From Bacteroidota bacterium (GTDB lineage Bacteria > Bacteroidota > Bacteroidia > Cytophagales > Cyclobacteriaceae): DNA of 64,000 bases. Of the stretch, positions 50,047 to 58,890 are shown piece by piece. Positions within the stretch are counted from its first letter, which is position 1. Every line of letters begins with the position of its first letter. Location: positions 1 to 64,000 of the forward strand of contig JACOSO010000096.1 in assembly GCA_016178785.1 (NCBI GenBank), in the 5' to 3' direction. Both the position numbers and the translations under genes were made by a program. The notes beneath the pieces are model-generated. The model was not told the DNA's origin and did no database searches. It saw only the letters and a program-made list of their open reading frames with translations.

Positions 50047-51438
50047 CTACTTCTTAGCAGTTTCAGCTTCTTTATCTTTCTTATCTTCCTTCTTTGCCTT
50101 TTTGATCTTATCACCATCTTTCAATCGTTTAGAAACAACGAGGAAAGGACCTGTCACTATTTCCGTGCTATCCGACAATCCAGAAATAATTTCTATGTTA
50201 TCATAGTCACTGATACCTGTTTTAACCTCGATCATCTTTGCCTTGCCATTGTCATTTACAAATACTACCACCTTATCCTCTTTCTTTTCCGGGGTCTTAT
50301 TGCTTGCATTGGTAACAGTACGCTTATCCTCGTCATCTTTTTGTTCAGGCTGATTTTTCTTTGCTTCAGGATTGCGTGTGGTTACTGCGGCCAAAGGAAC
50401 CGAAAGTATGTTGTCTTTTTTACTGGTAATAATCTCTACACTTGCCGTCATTCCGGGGCGGAATGGAAATTTATTTCCTTTCTTGATCAAATCTTCATAC
50501 GATGAGCGCAAGATCAAAATTCGTACTTCAAATTCGGTGATGGCATCATTTGATGTTTTGTCTTTGGCTGTGTTGGCAATGTTGGTAACAATTCCTTTGA
50601 ATTGCTTTCCTGTATTCGAGTAGGCATCCACATCAATTAAAACGGTGTCGCGAAAATGCACACGCACAATGTCGTTTTCATTTACGTTCACACGTACTTC
50701 CATTTTGTTGAGGTCAGCTATGCGTAGCATTTCAGTACCCGTCATGGTTGCTGTACCAACTACGCGCTCACCCTTCTTCACACTCAACTTTGATACAATG
50801 CCCTTCATTGGCGCACTGACGGTGGTCTTACGTACATTTTCGCGTGCTTCTTTCACCGAAGCTTGAGTACTGTTCACCACAAACTTTGCGGCCTCCAGAT
50901 TCTGATTGGCGGAAGCAAGATTGTTCTTGGCTACATTGTAATTCTGAACAGCCAATTGCCAATCTGCTTCTGAGATTACCTTTTCGTTCCATAATTTTTC
51001 TTGCCTCTTATAATCTCCTTCAGCTTTTGTGAAATTAGCCTGAGCCACAGACAATGAACCCTTGCTTGCTTCCACGTTGGCTAACTGCTGACTGAGCCCG
51101 GCTTCTGTTCTTTCCAATTGGCTCTTTAAAATATCAGGGCGGATTTTTACAAGGGATTGCCCTTGCTTAACGGAGTCACCGTCTTCCACATTTAATTCAA
51201 TGATTTCACCTGAAACTTCGGGCGCAAGTTTCACCTCTGTTACAGGTTGCACCGTTCCTGAAGCACTTACTTTTTCAGTGATGGATACTTTTTTAGCCTT
51301 TGCCAACTCTACTTCCAATTCTTTGGCTTTGCCTATCAGCCCTGCTGATTTTGCCGCGATCAGAAAAACGATCACCACAATAAGGCCACCAATGCCCCAA
51401 TACATTAATTTGTTTGACTTCTTTTTTTGCTTTGCCAT
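50047..51438 (-). CDS. Efflux periplasmic adaptor subunit (HlyD/MacA/RND type)
   Basis: 463 residues with an N-terminal membrane anchor (LMYWGIGGLIVVIVFLIAAK). The barrel-sandwich hybrid (VTEVKLAPEVSGEIIELNVEDGDSVKQGQSLVKIRP) and its return strand (VSAPMKGIVSKLSVKKGERV) flank a helical hairpin (about 110-200), and beta-barrel domains follow. A long lysine- and glutamate-rich C-terminus is unusual for the family. It links an inner-membrane pump to TolC in the periplasm. The TolC gene precedes it on the same strand, 50 bases away, but no pump gene lies in the window. Confidence 0.9.
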   Translation of the reverse strand: MAKQKKKSNKLMYWGIGGLIVVIVFLIAAKSAGLIGKAKELEVELAKAKKVSITEKVSASGTVQPVTEVKLAPEVSGEIIELNVEDGDSVKQGQSLVKIRPDILKSQLERTEAGLSQQLANVEASKGSLSVAQANFTKAEGDYKRQEKLWNEKVISEADWQLAVQNYNVAKNNLASANQNLEAAKFVVNSTQASVKEARENVRKTTVSAPMKGIVSKLSVKKGERVVGTATMTGTEMLRIADLNKMEVRVNVNENDIVRVHFRDTVLIDVDAYSNTGKQFKGIVTNIANTAKDKTSNDAITEFEVRILILRSSYEDLIKKGNKFPFRPGMTASVEIITSKKDNILSVPLAAVTTRNPEAKKNQPEQKDDEDKRTVTNASNKTPEKKEDKVVVFVNDNGKAKMIEVKTGISDYDNIEIISGLSDSTEIVTGPFLVVSKRLKDGDKIKKAKKEDKKDKEAETAKK

Positions 51439-51454
51439 AGAACTGAAGATATTA

Positions 51455-51481
51455 CAGATTTAAGATTGCAGATTTAAGATT
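51455..51481. repeat. Direct repeat CAGATTTAAGATT between tolC and hlyD-like genes
   Basis: CAGATTTAAGATT occurs at 51455-51467 and again at 51469-51481, one base apart. The same word recurs upstream of the E2 gene at 63354. It lies in the 50-base gap inside an apparent operon. Confidence 0.6.
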
Positions 51482-51488
51482 TTTGAAT

Positions 51489-52919
51489 TCAATATTCAAT
51501 CGTTTTGCCTTGGTAAAATTCCAAAATTTTCTTTGTAAGAATAAAATTATACTTAGCTCTTGCGAGCGATGACTTTGCAGAGAACAAATCATTGGATGCC
51601 ACTTGATATTCGATGTAGGTAGCAGCTCCGATTTGGTGACGTTGCTGCGTCATCCGGAAAGCTTCCTCGTTCGCACTCACTTGTTTCAGTGCAGCTGTGT
51701 AAGTTTTGGCCGCAGCATACGCATTATTGTAAGCAGTTTCAATTGACTGGCGAAGTGAGTTTTCAGTTTCTTTCACAGTAATATTTGCCAGCTCCTGATT
51801 AATGATTGCCTGTTGCACACCGGTGCGCGTTTGGAATCCGTTCATTATAGGTATCGATAAACTCAAACCGATGTTTTTATAGATGTTGTCGCTCAACTGA
51901 TTACTTACATGATAGCTGTCAGAGACCTGGATGGGCACAGAAACAGGAGTTGTCACCGGTTGTGTCGGATCACTATTTACATATCCAATAGTCTGCATTA
52001 CTTTAGGCGCATTAGGATCGATTGCGTATTGAGCTCTGTCGGAGGCACTGTTATAATTTGAAGCTGCTGCATAAGTAAATGAAAGGCGAGGTAAATAAGC
52101 TGCCCGGGCAGATTTCATAGCTAATTCTGCTGCCTCCACTTTTAACATTGCACTCTTCACCTGAGGCAAAGTCTTGGTAGATGCGTCATAAATCTCTTCA
52201 GGAGTTTGACTTATGGTCATGTCTTCCATGGCAATATCGGGCACAACTATCTCCAAAGGAGTTGAGGCCGGCACCTGCATAGATTGCTTGAGTTGGAGCA
52301 AAGACAAGTTATAATTATTTTCTTGTGTGATTTGGTTGGTTTCATTGGTTGCTACGGTTGCCTCTTGTGTGAGCTCATTGCTCTTGGGCAAAGCGCCAGC
52401 GGCTACTTGCTTCTGAATGCGCTCCAACTGCTGCTGACTTGAATTAAGTTGAAACTTTGCATTCTCAAATAGCTCTTTGTTGAGAATTACATTGGTGTAG
52501 TTCGTAACAACAGTTATGATCACGTCATTCTTTGTTTTTTCCAGATCCAAATCGGCAGCCGCTACATTCTTTTTGCTTTGTCTGTATGTGTACTGATTTC
52601 TAAAGCCGTTAAATAAAAGTAAGCCACCCGATGCCGAAGGGTTCACCGTTCTCGTTATTCCTTGAAAATACTGGTACGTAACAGGATTGAGGTTACGGCC
52701 GTAACTTTGGCTTCCTGATGCATTTAAGCTTAGCGTAGGTAGAAAATTTCCTTGCGCAGAAAGTTTACTGACCCTGTAGCTTTCGGCATTGTAGACTCCT
52801 CGTTTCACGGTGAGGTTATTATCGAGGGCAACTTTCACACATTCCCTCATGGTCATCTGCTGGCCTTGAGAAAAGGACCAACTCATCGCAACTGCTATTA
52901 GTAAAACTATTCTTTTCAT
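51489..52919 (-). CDS. TolC family outer-membrane efflux protein
   Basis: About 476 residues from the ATG at 52919 (MKRIVLLIAVAMSWSFSQG), a signal peptide; the longer frame would run into the upstream gene. The pattern of long helices with TolC/OEP repeats is present: MRECVKVALDNNLTVKRG, SKLSAQGNFLPTLSLNASGS, QRHQIGAATYIEYQVASND and a second-half IGLSLSIPIMNGFQ. It forms the trimeric outer-membrane exit duct. Its start codon overlaps the serine dehydratase stop (ATGA), and the HlyD-like gene follows. Confidence 0.9.
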   Translation of the reverse strand: MKRIVLLIAVAMSWSFSQGQQMTMRECVKVALDNNLTVKRGVYNAESYRVSKLSAQGNFLPTLSLNASGSQSYGRNLNPVTYQYFQGITRTVNPSASGGLLLFNGFRNQYTYRQSKKNVAAADLDLEKTKNDVIITVVTNYTNVILNKELFENAKFQLNSSQQQLERIQKQVAAGALPKSNELTQEATVATNETNQITQENNYNLSLLQLKQSMQVPASTPLEIVVPDIAMEDMTISQTPEEIYDASTKTLPQVKSAMLKVEAAELAMKSARAAYLPRLSFTYAAASNYNSASDRAQYAIDPNAPKVMQTIGYVNSDPTQPVTTPVSVPIQVSDSYHVSNQLSDNIYKNIGLSLSIPIMNGFQTRTGVQQAIINQELANITVKETENSLRQSIETAYNNAYAAAKTYTAALKQVSANEEAFRMTQQRHQIGAATYIEYQVASNDLFSAKSSLARAKYNFILTKKILEFYQGKTIEY

Positions 52920-53587
52920 ATCTGGGGTATCGATTTTACTTCTTTTATCCAACTAAGACTTTTTAGATACTCAAATGTTACAGGTTTCACAGGTGAATCG
53001 ATCTCAATCACCTGACAAGCGAGATCACGCTTTCCCTTACGGGATACTGACATGGTCGCAATGTTGCAATCGTCATGAGCCAGCACATCAGCAACGAAAG
53101 CAATACTTCCCTTCACGTCATCAGCTAAAATGATAATGGTATGAAGGCTGGCATTGAAATTTGCCCTGAAACCATTCACTTCAGCAATGTTGATCACCCC
53201 TCCACCTTTGCTTTCGCCCAATACCTCCACCTCTTCATTTCCTTTCTTCAATTTTAAACGAATGGAATTGGGATGGAGTGTGGATGCATTCCCGACAGAT
53301 TTAAAATGATACTTCAATCCTTTTTCAGCGGCAATCTCAATGGCTTGCTTGATCCGTTTGTCGTCTGTTTCAAAATCCATCAGCCCCGCAAGGATAGCGC
53401 GGTCGCTTCCATGGCCTTCGTAGGTCCTGGCAAACGAATTATAGAAAATGATTTCAGCCTCGTCCGGCACCGCGCCAAGAATGCGAATAGCTGCCCGGGC
53501 AATCCGAACCACCCCCGCGGTATGCGAGCTTGAAGGGCCGATCATTACCGGGCCGATCATATCAAAAACACTGCTTTTCTCAGGCAT
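52916..53587 (-). CDS. sdaAB: L-serine dehydratase, iron-sulfur-dependent, beta subunit
   Basis: 223 residues. The N-terminal domain opens SSVFDMIGPVMIGPSSSHTAG, the hallmark of the SdaA beta subunit, with LAGLMDFETDDKRIKQA in the middle and an ACT-like regulatory domain (about 150-223, TIIILADDVKGSIAFVADVL). Together with an alpha subunit it deaminates serine to pyruvate. The alpha subunit gene is not in the window, and here the gene is coupled to tolC, a surprising neighbour. Confidence 0.88.
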   Translation of the reverse strand: MPEKSSVFDMIGPVMIGPSSSHTAGVVRIARAAIRILGAVPDEAEIIFYNSFARTYEGHGSDRAILAGLMDFETDDKRIKQAIEIAAEKGLKYHFKSVGNASTLHPNSIRLKLKKGNEEVEVLGESKGGGVINIAEVNGFRANFNASLHTIIILADDVKGSIAFVADVLAHDDCNIATMSVSRKGKRDLACQVIEIDSPVKPVTFEYLKSLSWIKEVKSIPQI

Positions 53588-53731
53588 TTTGGGTGAATAT
53601 TGGTTGCAAACGCAATATTAGCGCAAAAGGATGTACCTGACAGCAAAATTTATTCTGTTGGATCGATCTTTACTGCAAAGGAATGAATTCTGACTAAGGC
53701 AATTTTAAAAGAATCGAATTACATTTGCTCG

Positions 53732-54352
53732 ATGAAAAACTTCGTATCTGATTCAAAGGAATCCAGCCGCATGTTCAAAAGTGATTTACTGGAGCCTCTT
53801 TCGAAAGTACATTTTAGTGTGCCATTGATTATTTACGTTCCGGTCATTGGCTTCTTTCTTTGGAAAGGAATTTCGGTAGAAAAATTCAGTTGGATTGTTT
53901 TTATCGCAAGCTTTGGATGCGGACTCCTTTTCTGGACGGCCACTGAATATGTTCTGCACCGCTTCGTCTTTCATTTCGTGCCTAAATCATCTTGGGGCCA
54001 ACGGCTGCATTTTATTTTTCATGGGGTTCATCATGACTTTCCCAACGACCGACTGAGGTTGGTAATGCCCCCTTCGGTGAGCATCCCTCTTGCGCTTGGA
54101 TTCTATTATGTATTTCAATTGGCATTGCCTGCGGTATGGGTGCCTTCATTTTTTGCAGCATTTCTTACGGGCTATTTGACTTATGACATGTCGCACTACG
54201 CATTTCATCACCTAACATTTCAAAATTCTCTTTTGAAAAAACTAAAACAGCATCACATGCGGCACCATTATCATGAGCCTGACAAAGGCTATGGGGTAAG
54301 CTCGGTGTTATGGGATAAAATCCTTCAATCCGATTTTAAGAAATCACAATAA
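53732..54352 (+). CDS. Fatty acid hydroxylase / sterol desaturase family protein
   Basis: 206 residues with several membrane helices. The di-iron histidine boxes are present: HRFVFH (76-81), HGVHH (97-101), HYAFHH (155-160) and HHMRHHYH (174-181). Proteins of this class hydroxylate fatty acyl or sterol/carotenoid chains using a di-iron centre; the order of boxes fits the fatty acid 2-hydroxylase-like type. The substrate, perhaps a sphingolipid or ornithine lipid acyl chain, is inference. Its 3' end overlaps the convergent bestrophin gene by nine bases. Confidence 0.88.
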   Translation: MKNFVSDSKESSRMFKSDLLEPLSKVHFSVPLIIYVPVIGFFLWKGISVEKFSWIVFIASFGCGLLFWTATEYVLHRFVFHFVPKSSWGQRLHFIFHGVHHDFPNDRLRLVMPPSVSIPLALGFYYVFQLALPAVWVPSFFAAFLTGYLTYDMSHYAFHHLTFQNSLLKKLKQHHMRHHYHEPDKGYGVSSVLWDKILQSDFKKSQ

Positions 54353-55216
54353 AATCTCTTTCATATTCGCTTTAATCGTAAGCGAAAGCTCATCTGTAGG
54401 CAGATCGTTTACATCTTTGCCGAATGGGTCTTCAATTTCTTCAGCGATCAATTCCACGCTGAGCAAGATAAACGAGACCAGAAGTACAGTTGGAATGGTG
54501 TAATAACCAAAGGTCTCTAAAAATCCGAATGGCAACGTCACAATGTAGATGAAAATGAATTTCTTGATATACATGGTGTAGGAGTAAGGGATCGGGGTCT
54601 TTCGCACACGCTCACAGCCGCCCATTAAGTCAATGAAGTCTTTCAATTCCTTATCCAGATTGGTCAAGTGAAATCCCGTAATCACGTTTGATTTAAAGAG
54701 TGATTCCGTTCTTTGATAAAGAAGGGAGCCAATGTGGTTTGGTTTATGGTTTTTGTTTTGCAATTCTTTCAGTATGGATTCGTCTTCAATTTCCAATTCA
54801 GAAATATTCACCCCGTTTCTCAGGTGTTCTCTCACGGAAATCGCAAAGTTACTGATCATTTGTGCGAACCATTTACGATCGGAAGATTCGGCAGGCAAAA
54901 CTGCATTCAGTTTCAAAGCAAAATTACGTGTGCTGTTTACTAGTCCGCCCCAGAGTTTCCTCCCTTCCCACCATCGGTCGTAGGCAGAGTTGGTCCGAAA
55001 CACCAAAAACAGACCAAGCACGATACCAAGCAACGAATGAACAACGGTTGATGACGGAAAATCTTTCGAGTCCAAATTCAGGTAGTCGGCACCAAAACAA
55101 ATAAGTGCTGAAAATAAACCAATGCTGAGCAATGCAGGCATCAGCGTTTTCATCACTTGCTTGCTGTAGGCGTGAAAAATCAGCCCTAGCCACATTTTTG
55201 GATTGTAAGTAACCAT
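54344..55216 (-). CDS. Bestrophin-like anion channel family protein
   Basis: 290 residues. The core motif VFRTNSAYDRWWEGRKLWGGLVNSTRNF is the bestrophin (UPF0187) signature, followed by a soluble helical region and two late helices (FIFIYIVTLPFGFLETFGYY and IPTVLLVSFILLSVELIAEE), ending with EDPFGKDVNDLPTD, the conserved C-terminal acidic motif. Bacterial members form pentameric channels, mostly for cations in some cases. It lies 12 bases downstream of thyA on the same strand. Confidence 0.92.
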   Translation of the reverse strand: MVTYNPKMWLGLIFHAYSKQVMKTLMPALLSIGLFSALICFGADYLNLDSKDFPSSTVVHSLLGIVLGLFLVFRTNSAYDRWWEGRKLWGGLVNSTRNFALKLNAVLPAESSDRKWFAQMISNFAISVREHLRNGVNISELEIEDESILKELQNKNHKPNHIGSLLYQRTESLFKSNVITGFHLTNLDKELKDFIDLMGGCERVRKTPIPYSYTMYIKKFIFIYIVTLPFGFLETFGYYTIPTVLLVSFILLSVELIAEEIEDPFGKDVNDLPTDELSLTIKANMKEILL

Positions 55217-55228
55217 AGTAGAAAATTA

Positions 55229-56023
55229 TTAAACAGCGATTGGAGCCTTAATGGATGGATGTGACTGATAATCTATAATTTCAAAATCCTCAAATTCATA
55301 TTCAAAAACCGAATCCGGCTTTCGTTTGATTTCAAGTTTTGGCAAAGCAAAAGGTTCGCGCGAGAGCTGAAGTTTTGCCTGATCGAAATGGTTGGAATAT
55401 AAATGCACATCACCGCCAGTCCAGACAAATTCACCTGGCAGCAGATCACACTGCTGAGCTACCATTTCAGTGAGCAACGCATAACTCGCAATGTTAAATG
55501 GTACGCCCAAAAAATAATCTGCACTTCTTTGATACAACTGACATGAAAGTTTCCCCTCAGCGACATAGAACTGAAACAACGCATGGCAAGGAGGGAGTGC
55601 CATTTGATCAACTTCAGCAGGATTCCATGCCGACACAATGTGTCTTCGCGAATCAGGTTTGGTTTTAATCTGATCAATTACCTTGGCAATCTGATCAATT
55701 TTCTTTCCTTCAGGCGCAGGCCAGCTTCTCCACTGACTTCCATACACCGGGCCAAGGTCACCGTTTTCATCCGCCCACTCATCCCAGATTGTTACCCCAT
55801 TATCCTTCAAATATTTGATGTTTGTCTCACCTTTTAAGAACCAGAGCAGTTCGTAGATGATCGAACGAAGATGAAGCTTTTTTGTAGTTATCAATGGAAA
55901 TCCTGTAGCAAGATCAAACCTCAATTGCCTTCCAAAAACTGAGCGCGTACCTGTGCCGGTGCGATCGGTTTTGGCTGCACCGTTTTCCAAAATATCCTTC
56001 ATCAAGTCGAGGTACTGCCGCAT
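55229..56023 (-). CDS. thyA: Thymidylate synthase
   Basis: 264 residues from the ATG at 56023 ([26 protein letters not shown]), exactly the E. coli length. The longer frame would start at 56104, across a terminator, and is rejected. The catalytic Cys146 is in [13 protein letters not shown], with the [17 protein letters not shown] phosphate-binding region and [18 protein letters not shown]. It methylates dUMP with methylene-tetrahydrofolate. No dihydrofolate reductase gene follows; the next gene is bestrophin. Confidence 0.95.
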   Translation of the reverse strand: MRQYLDLMKDILENGAAKTDRTGTGTRSVFGRQLRFDLATGFPLITTKKLHLRSIIYELLWFLKGETNIKYLKDNGVTIWDEWADENGDLGPVYGSQWRSWPAPEGKKIDQIAKVIDQIKTKPDSRRHIVSAWNPAEVDQMALPPCHALFQFYVAEGKLSCQLYQRSADYFLGVPFNIASYALLTEMVAQQCDLLPGEFVWTGGDVHLYSNHFDQAKLQLSREPFALPKLEIKRKPDSVFEYEFEDFEIIDYQSHPSIKAPIAV

Positions 56024-56063
56024 AGAAAATAAATTTTCATGCAAGTAACCGAAGAGAAAGGAA

Positions 56064-56095
56064 ACAAAAAAGCCCCCGCATTTCTGCGAGGGCTT
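56064..56095 (-). terminator. Rho-independent terminator after the lipoprotein pair
   Basis: A ten-base stem (AGCCCCCGCA at 56071-56080 with TGCGAGGGCT at 56085-56094, one G-T pair) closes a short loop. On the minus strand it is followed by TTTTTTG. It ends the lipoprotein unit at 56126 and lies before the thyA start, supporting that start choice. Confidence 0.85.
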
Positions 56096-56125
56096 CTCTC
56101 CCAATCCAACACCACTTATTTTTCA

Positions 56126-57052
56126 TCAATTACCGTCATTACCTACCGTTATGGTCTTAGATTTTCCATTAAAGGTTACAGTTACCGTATTATCGCAAGT
56201 GGTTGTTCCATAGTCTATCGTGTATAAATTGCCAGTAGTGGCTCCGGAATGTACCACTGAAATAGTTTTTGTACCAGTTAACGGGAGTGCAAAACCAGCC
56301 GCAAAGCAGTCTGCCCTATATACCAAATCTTTTGTGATGGCCATCGTATAAGTGTCGCCTTTCCTGGTCGATCCAGTAGCGCCTCCTCCAGTCTTGTGTG
56401 TAATGGTTGATTGAGTTGGATTGCTGATTACATAATCCCAAACAGCCGTAAAGGTCGCAGTCCTTGTGATAGTTGTACCACCATCAAAGGTAAGGGTCAA
56501 ATTAGTAGTGTGATCAAATGAAATAGTAACATCAGTATTCGTTTTCGTAGAGTCGCTTACCGTTACTGAATATGTCCCTTCAACTTTTACAGAATTCCTG
56601 TAATAGCCATTGAAAGTTATTGATCGTGTTGAATTTGGCTGAAGCCTCCTCCCATGATACTCTATGATAATTTTTCCTTTGCGGGTAATTCCATCTGTAG
56701 TTACACCAGTTCCAAAGTCAATTGTAACTGTTCCAGAAGGATTGGTTCTTGTGCCAGTGCCGCTGATGGTGATGGTTGCACCAAGCAAGCGCCTATCTTT
56801 AAGCCCCAAGCCATCAATTTTCCCTGACTCTCTTGCTGAGGCAAGTTGAGTATCTGATACATTACCAATTACAGAATTTCCCAAGTCTGAAGTCTCGCTT
56901 GAAGTTGAGGCAGAAACTGATTCAGAATTTACGTTTTGTGAATCTGTCGAACTCAGAGGATTGTCATCTTTCTTTGAACACGCTAACATTGCAATGGCAG
57001 CCACTGCCGCAATACTTAATGATCGCATCGAAAACACTTTTTTCATTTTCAT
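56126..57052 (-). CDS. Lipoprotein, uncharacterised (paralogue of the next gene)
   Basis: 308 residues with a lipobox (AMLAC, Cys25) and a Ser/Asn-rich linker (NVNSESVSASTSSETSDLGN). The body is beta-rich: GTRTNPSGTVTIDFGTGVTTDG, RKGKIIIEYHGRRLQPNSTRSITF, and an end VDYG-like TIDYGTTTCDNTVTVTFNGKSKTITVGNDGN. I recognise no named family. It is 69 bases downstream of its paralogue, with the same domain order and matching motifs, so this is a tandem duplication. Likely surface- or outer-membrane-anchored. Confidence 0.75.
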   Translation of the reverse strand: MKMKKVFSMRSLSIAAVAAIAMLACSKKDDNPLSSTDSQNVNSESVSASTSSETSDLGNSVIGNVSDTQLASARESGKIDGLGLKDRRLLGATITISGTGTRTNPSGTVTIDFGTGVTTDGITRKGKIIIEYHGRRLQPNSTRSITFNGYYRNSVKVEGTYSVTVSDSTKTNTDVTISFDHTTNLTLTFDGGTTITRTATFTAVWDYVISNPTQSTITHKTGGGATGSTRKGDTYTMAITKDLVYRADCFAAGFALPLTGTKTISVVHSGATTGNLYTIDYGTTTCDNTVTVTFNGKSKTITVGNDGN

Positions 57053-57120
57053 AGGATTTATTTTAATTATGGTTTGGAATAAGATTTATTTTGAAGTCTA
57101 AGGTTTAATGGTATGTATTT

Positions 57121-58044
57121 TTAATTTCCGTCTTCTTTTACAGTGATCACTTTCTCCTTACCATTAATGGTCACCGTAACTTGATTGTCGCAAGTTCCGT
57201 CACCGTAATCCACTTTATAATTGGTAACTCCGGAAGCTGTGGTAACAGTAATGATTTTTACTCCCTTCACGGGTATGGTAACTTTGTTGCTCACCCAGCA
57301 TGAAACTTTATGAATTAACGCTGATTGTATCTCCATCGTGTAAACGTTGCCATTTTTGTTCTTGCCATACGCATTACCTTCCAGGTGCCATTCATCATTT
57401 TGAGGAAGTGAAGAACGGTACCATGTTTTACTTAACGTATGATTACGCTCAATCGTCTTTCCATCGCCAAAAGTGATTTTTCCCCCAACCAACCACGAAA
57501 CGAATTTCAAGTGCAATGAGTCAGCGCTTAATTTAGTGGTGTCTGATTCTTTACCTTCAATATGGTTGCTGTTGCGATAGAAATCAACGAACTGAATGCT
57601 GAATGTTGAGCCTGGCATCCATCGTCTTCCGGAATAAGTAATGATGATTTTCCCCTTACGAATGACCCCGTGATTGTCTGCGCAGCTTCCAGTGGTTCCA
57701 AAATCAATAGTAATTGTTCCGGCAGGGGCATCTTTTGTTCCGGTGCGATTGACCGTTACTGTTGCACATTTCAAGCGACCATCCCGATCGCCCGGGTTTG
57801 GGATAATATCGCCTTCCATTCTTGCGCCCGAATATTGAGCTGTGGTCAGGCTACCAATTACCCCCGAAGAAATATCTGAGTTTTCATTGACGTAAGCTGA
57901 CGAAGCCGCCTCTGAATTAACATTCTGAACGTCCAGCGAGTTGAGAATGTCATTGTCCTTTTGACAAGAGGCTAAAATGAGAATAAACATAGCCGCTCCT
58001 ACAGATATGTTTTTCAATCTCAACATTTTTATTGTTTTCATCAT
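57121..58044 (-). CDS. Lipoprotein, uncharacterised (paralogue of the previous entry)
   Basis: 307 residues with a lipobox-like ILASC (Cys27) and the linker NVNSEAASSAYVNENSDISSGVIGSL. The same motifs as its tandem partner appear in the same order: GTKDAPAGTITIDFGTTGSC, RKGKIIITYSGRRWMPGSTF, KVDYGDGTCDNQVTVTINGKEKVITVKEDGN. Pairwise similarity is clear but far from identity, so the duplication is not recent. Shared motif RKGKIII(E/T)Y(H/S)GRR and a conserved Cys before the final strands suggest a structured fold. Confidence 0.75.
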   Translation of the reverse strand: MMKTIKMLRLKNISVGAAMFILILASCQKDNDILNSLDVQNVNSEAASSAYVNENSDISSGVIGSLTTAQYSGARMEGDIIPNPGDRDGRLKCATVTVNRTGTKDAPAGTITIDFGTTGSCADNHGVIRKGKIIITYSGRRWMPGSTFSIQFVDFYRNSNHIEGKESDTTKLSADSLHLKFVSWLVGGKITFGDGKTIERNHTLSKTWYRSSLPQNDEWHLEGNAYGKNKNGNVYTMEIQSALIHKVSCWVSNKVTIPVKGVKIITVTTASGVTNYKVDYGDGTCDNQVTVTINGKEKVITVKEDGN

Positions 58045-58130
58045 GTTGTAATTTTATGTTTAATACCTGAATGGTCGATTAGAACTGATCAGTGAAGTAA
58101 GGTTTAACCATTCAACAAAAAAAATTTAGC

Positions 58131-58826
58131 GTGCTGTTTTTCAATAAATTACAATACCCTGCAGGATTTCAGTTCAAAAAACTGTTCTTGATTACCTTCG
58201 TCTTGGGTTTAGTAACCACCTCGGGTGTTGCGCAACTGAAAATTGGCAAACTCAAATACAATGGCGGAGGCGATTGGTACGCCAACAAAACAGCATTACC
58301 AAACCTGCTCAAATTTTGCAACCGGGAGTTGGGAACATCGCTGGCCGAAGAAGATGATGTGGTGGAGCCCGGAAGCCCGGCACTATTTGATTACCCCTAC
58401 ATTTATATGACGGGTCATGGCAATGTGGTTTTTTCTACAGACGAAGCAGCAAACTTGCGTAGGTATTTAATAGCCGGGGGTTTTCTTCATGTTGACGACA
58501 ATTATGGTCTTGATAAATTCATTCGGATCGAATTGAAAAAAGTCTTTCCTGAGCTGGAGTTGGTCGAAATCCCCTTCACTCATCCGGTCTATCATCAGAA
58601 GTTTGAGTTTCAAAACGGGCTTCCAAAAATTCATGAACACGATGGTAAACCAGCGCAGGGCTTTGGGTTGTTCTTCGAAGGAAGGCTGGTCCTTTTTTAT
58701 TCTTATGAATGCGATCTCGGTAATGGTTGGGAAGATCAACGCATCTACAATGACCCCGAGGCCAAAAGACAAGAAGCATTGAAGATGGGAGCCAACCTTA
58801 TCTGCTTTTGCTTTACTGCACGATGA
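58131..58826 (+). CDS. DUF4159 family protein
   Basis: 231 residues from a GTG at 58131; no upstream ATG is in frame. An internal hydrophobic signal (KKLFLITFVLGLVTTSGVAQ) implies export. The body matches DUF4159: KIGKLKYNGGGDWYANKTALPNLLKFCN, YPYIYMTGHGNVVFS, FLHVDDNYGLDKFIR, and the end NDPEAKRQEALKMGANL. DUF4159 domains are related to the glutamine-amidotransferase-like fold of aerotolerance (BatA) proteins; no function is proven. Confidence 0.82.
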   Translation: MLFFNKLQYPAGFQFKKLFLITFVLGLVTTSGVAQLKIGKLKYNGGGDWYANKTALPNLLKFCNRELGTSLAEEDDVVEPGSPALFDYPYIYMTGHGNVVFSTDEAANLRRYLIAGGFLHVDDNYGLDKFIRIELKKVFPELELVEIPFTHPVYHQKFEFQNGLPKIHEHDGKPAQGFGLFFEGRLVLFYSYECDLGNGWEDQRIYNDPEAKRQEALKMGANLICFCFTAR

Positions 58827-58890
58827 TTGACAACATTAAATTGAGTTAACTGGCTATTTATCATCTGAAATTGGAAAAACAAGGAATTCG

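Noticed and set aside
56024-56104. Longer start for thymidylate synthase
   Set aside because: It would include a terminator hairpin of the upstream unit, and the shorter form has exactly the family length and N-terminus.
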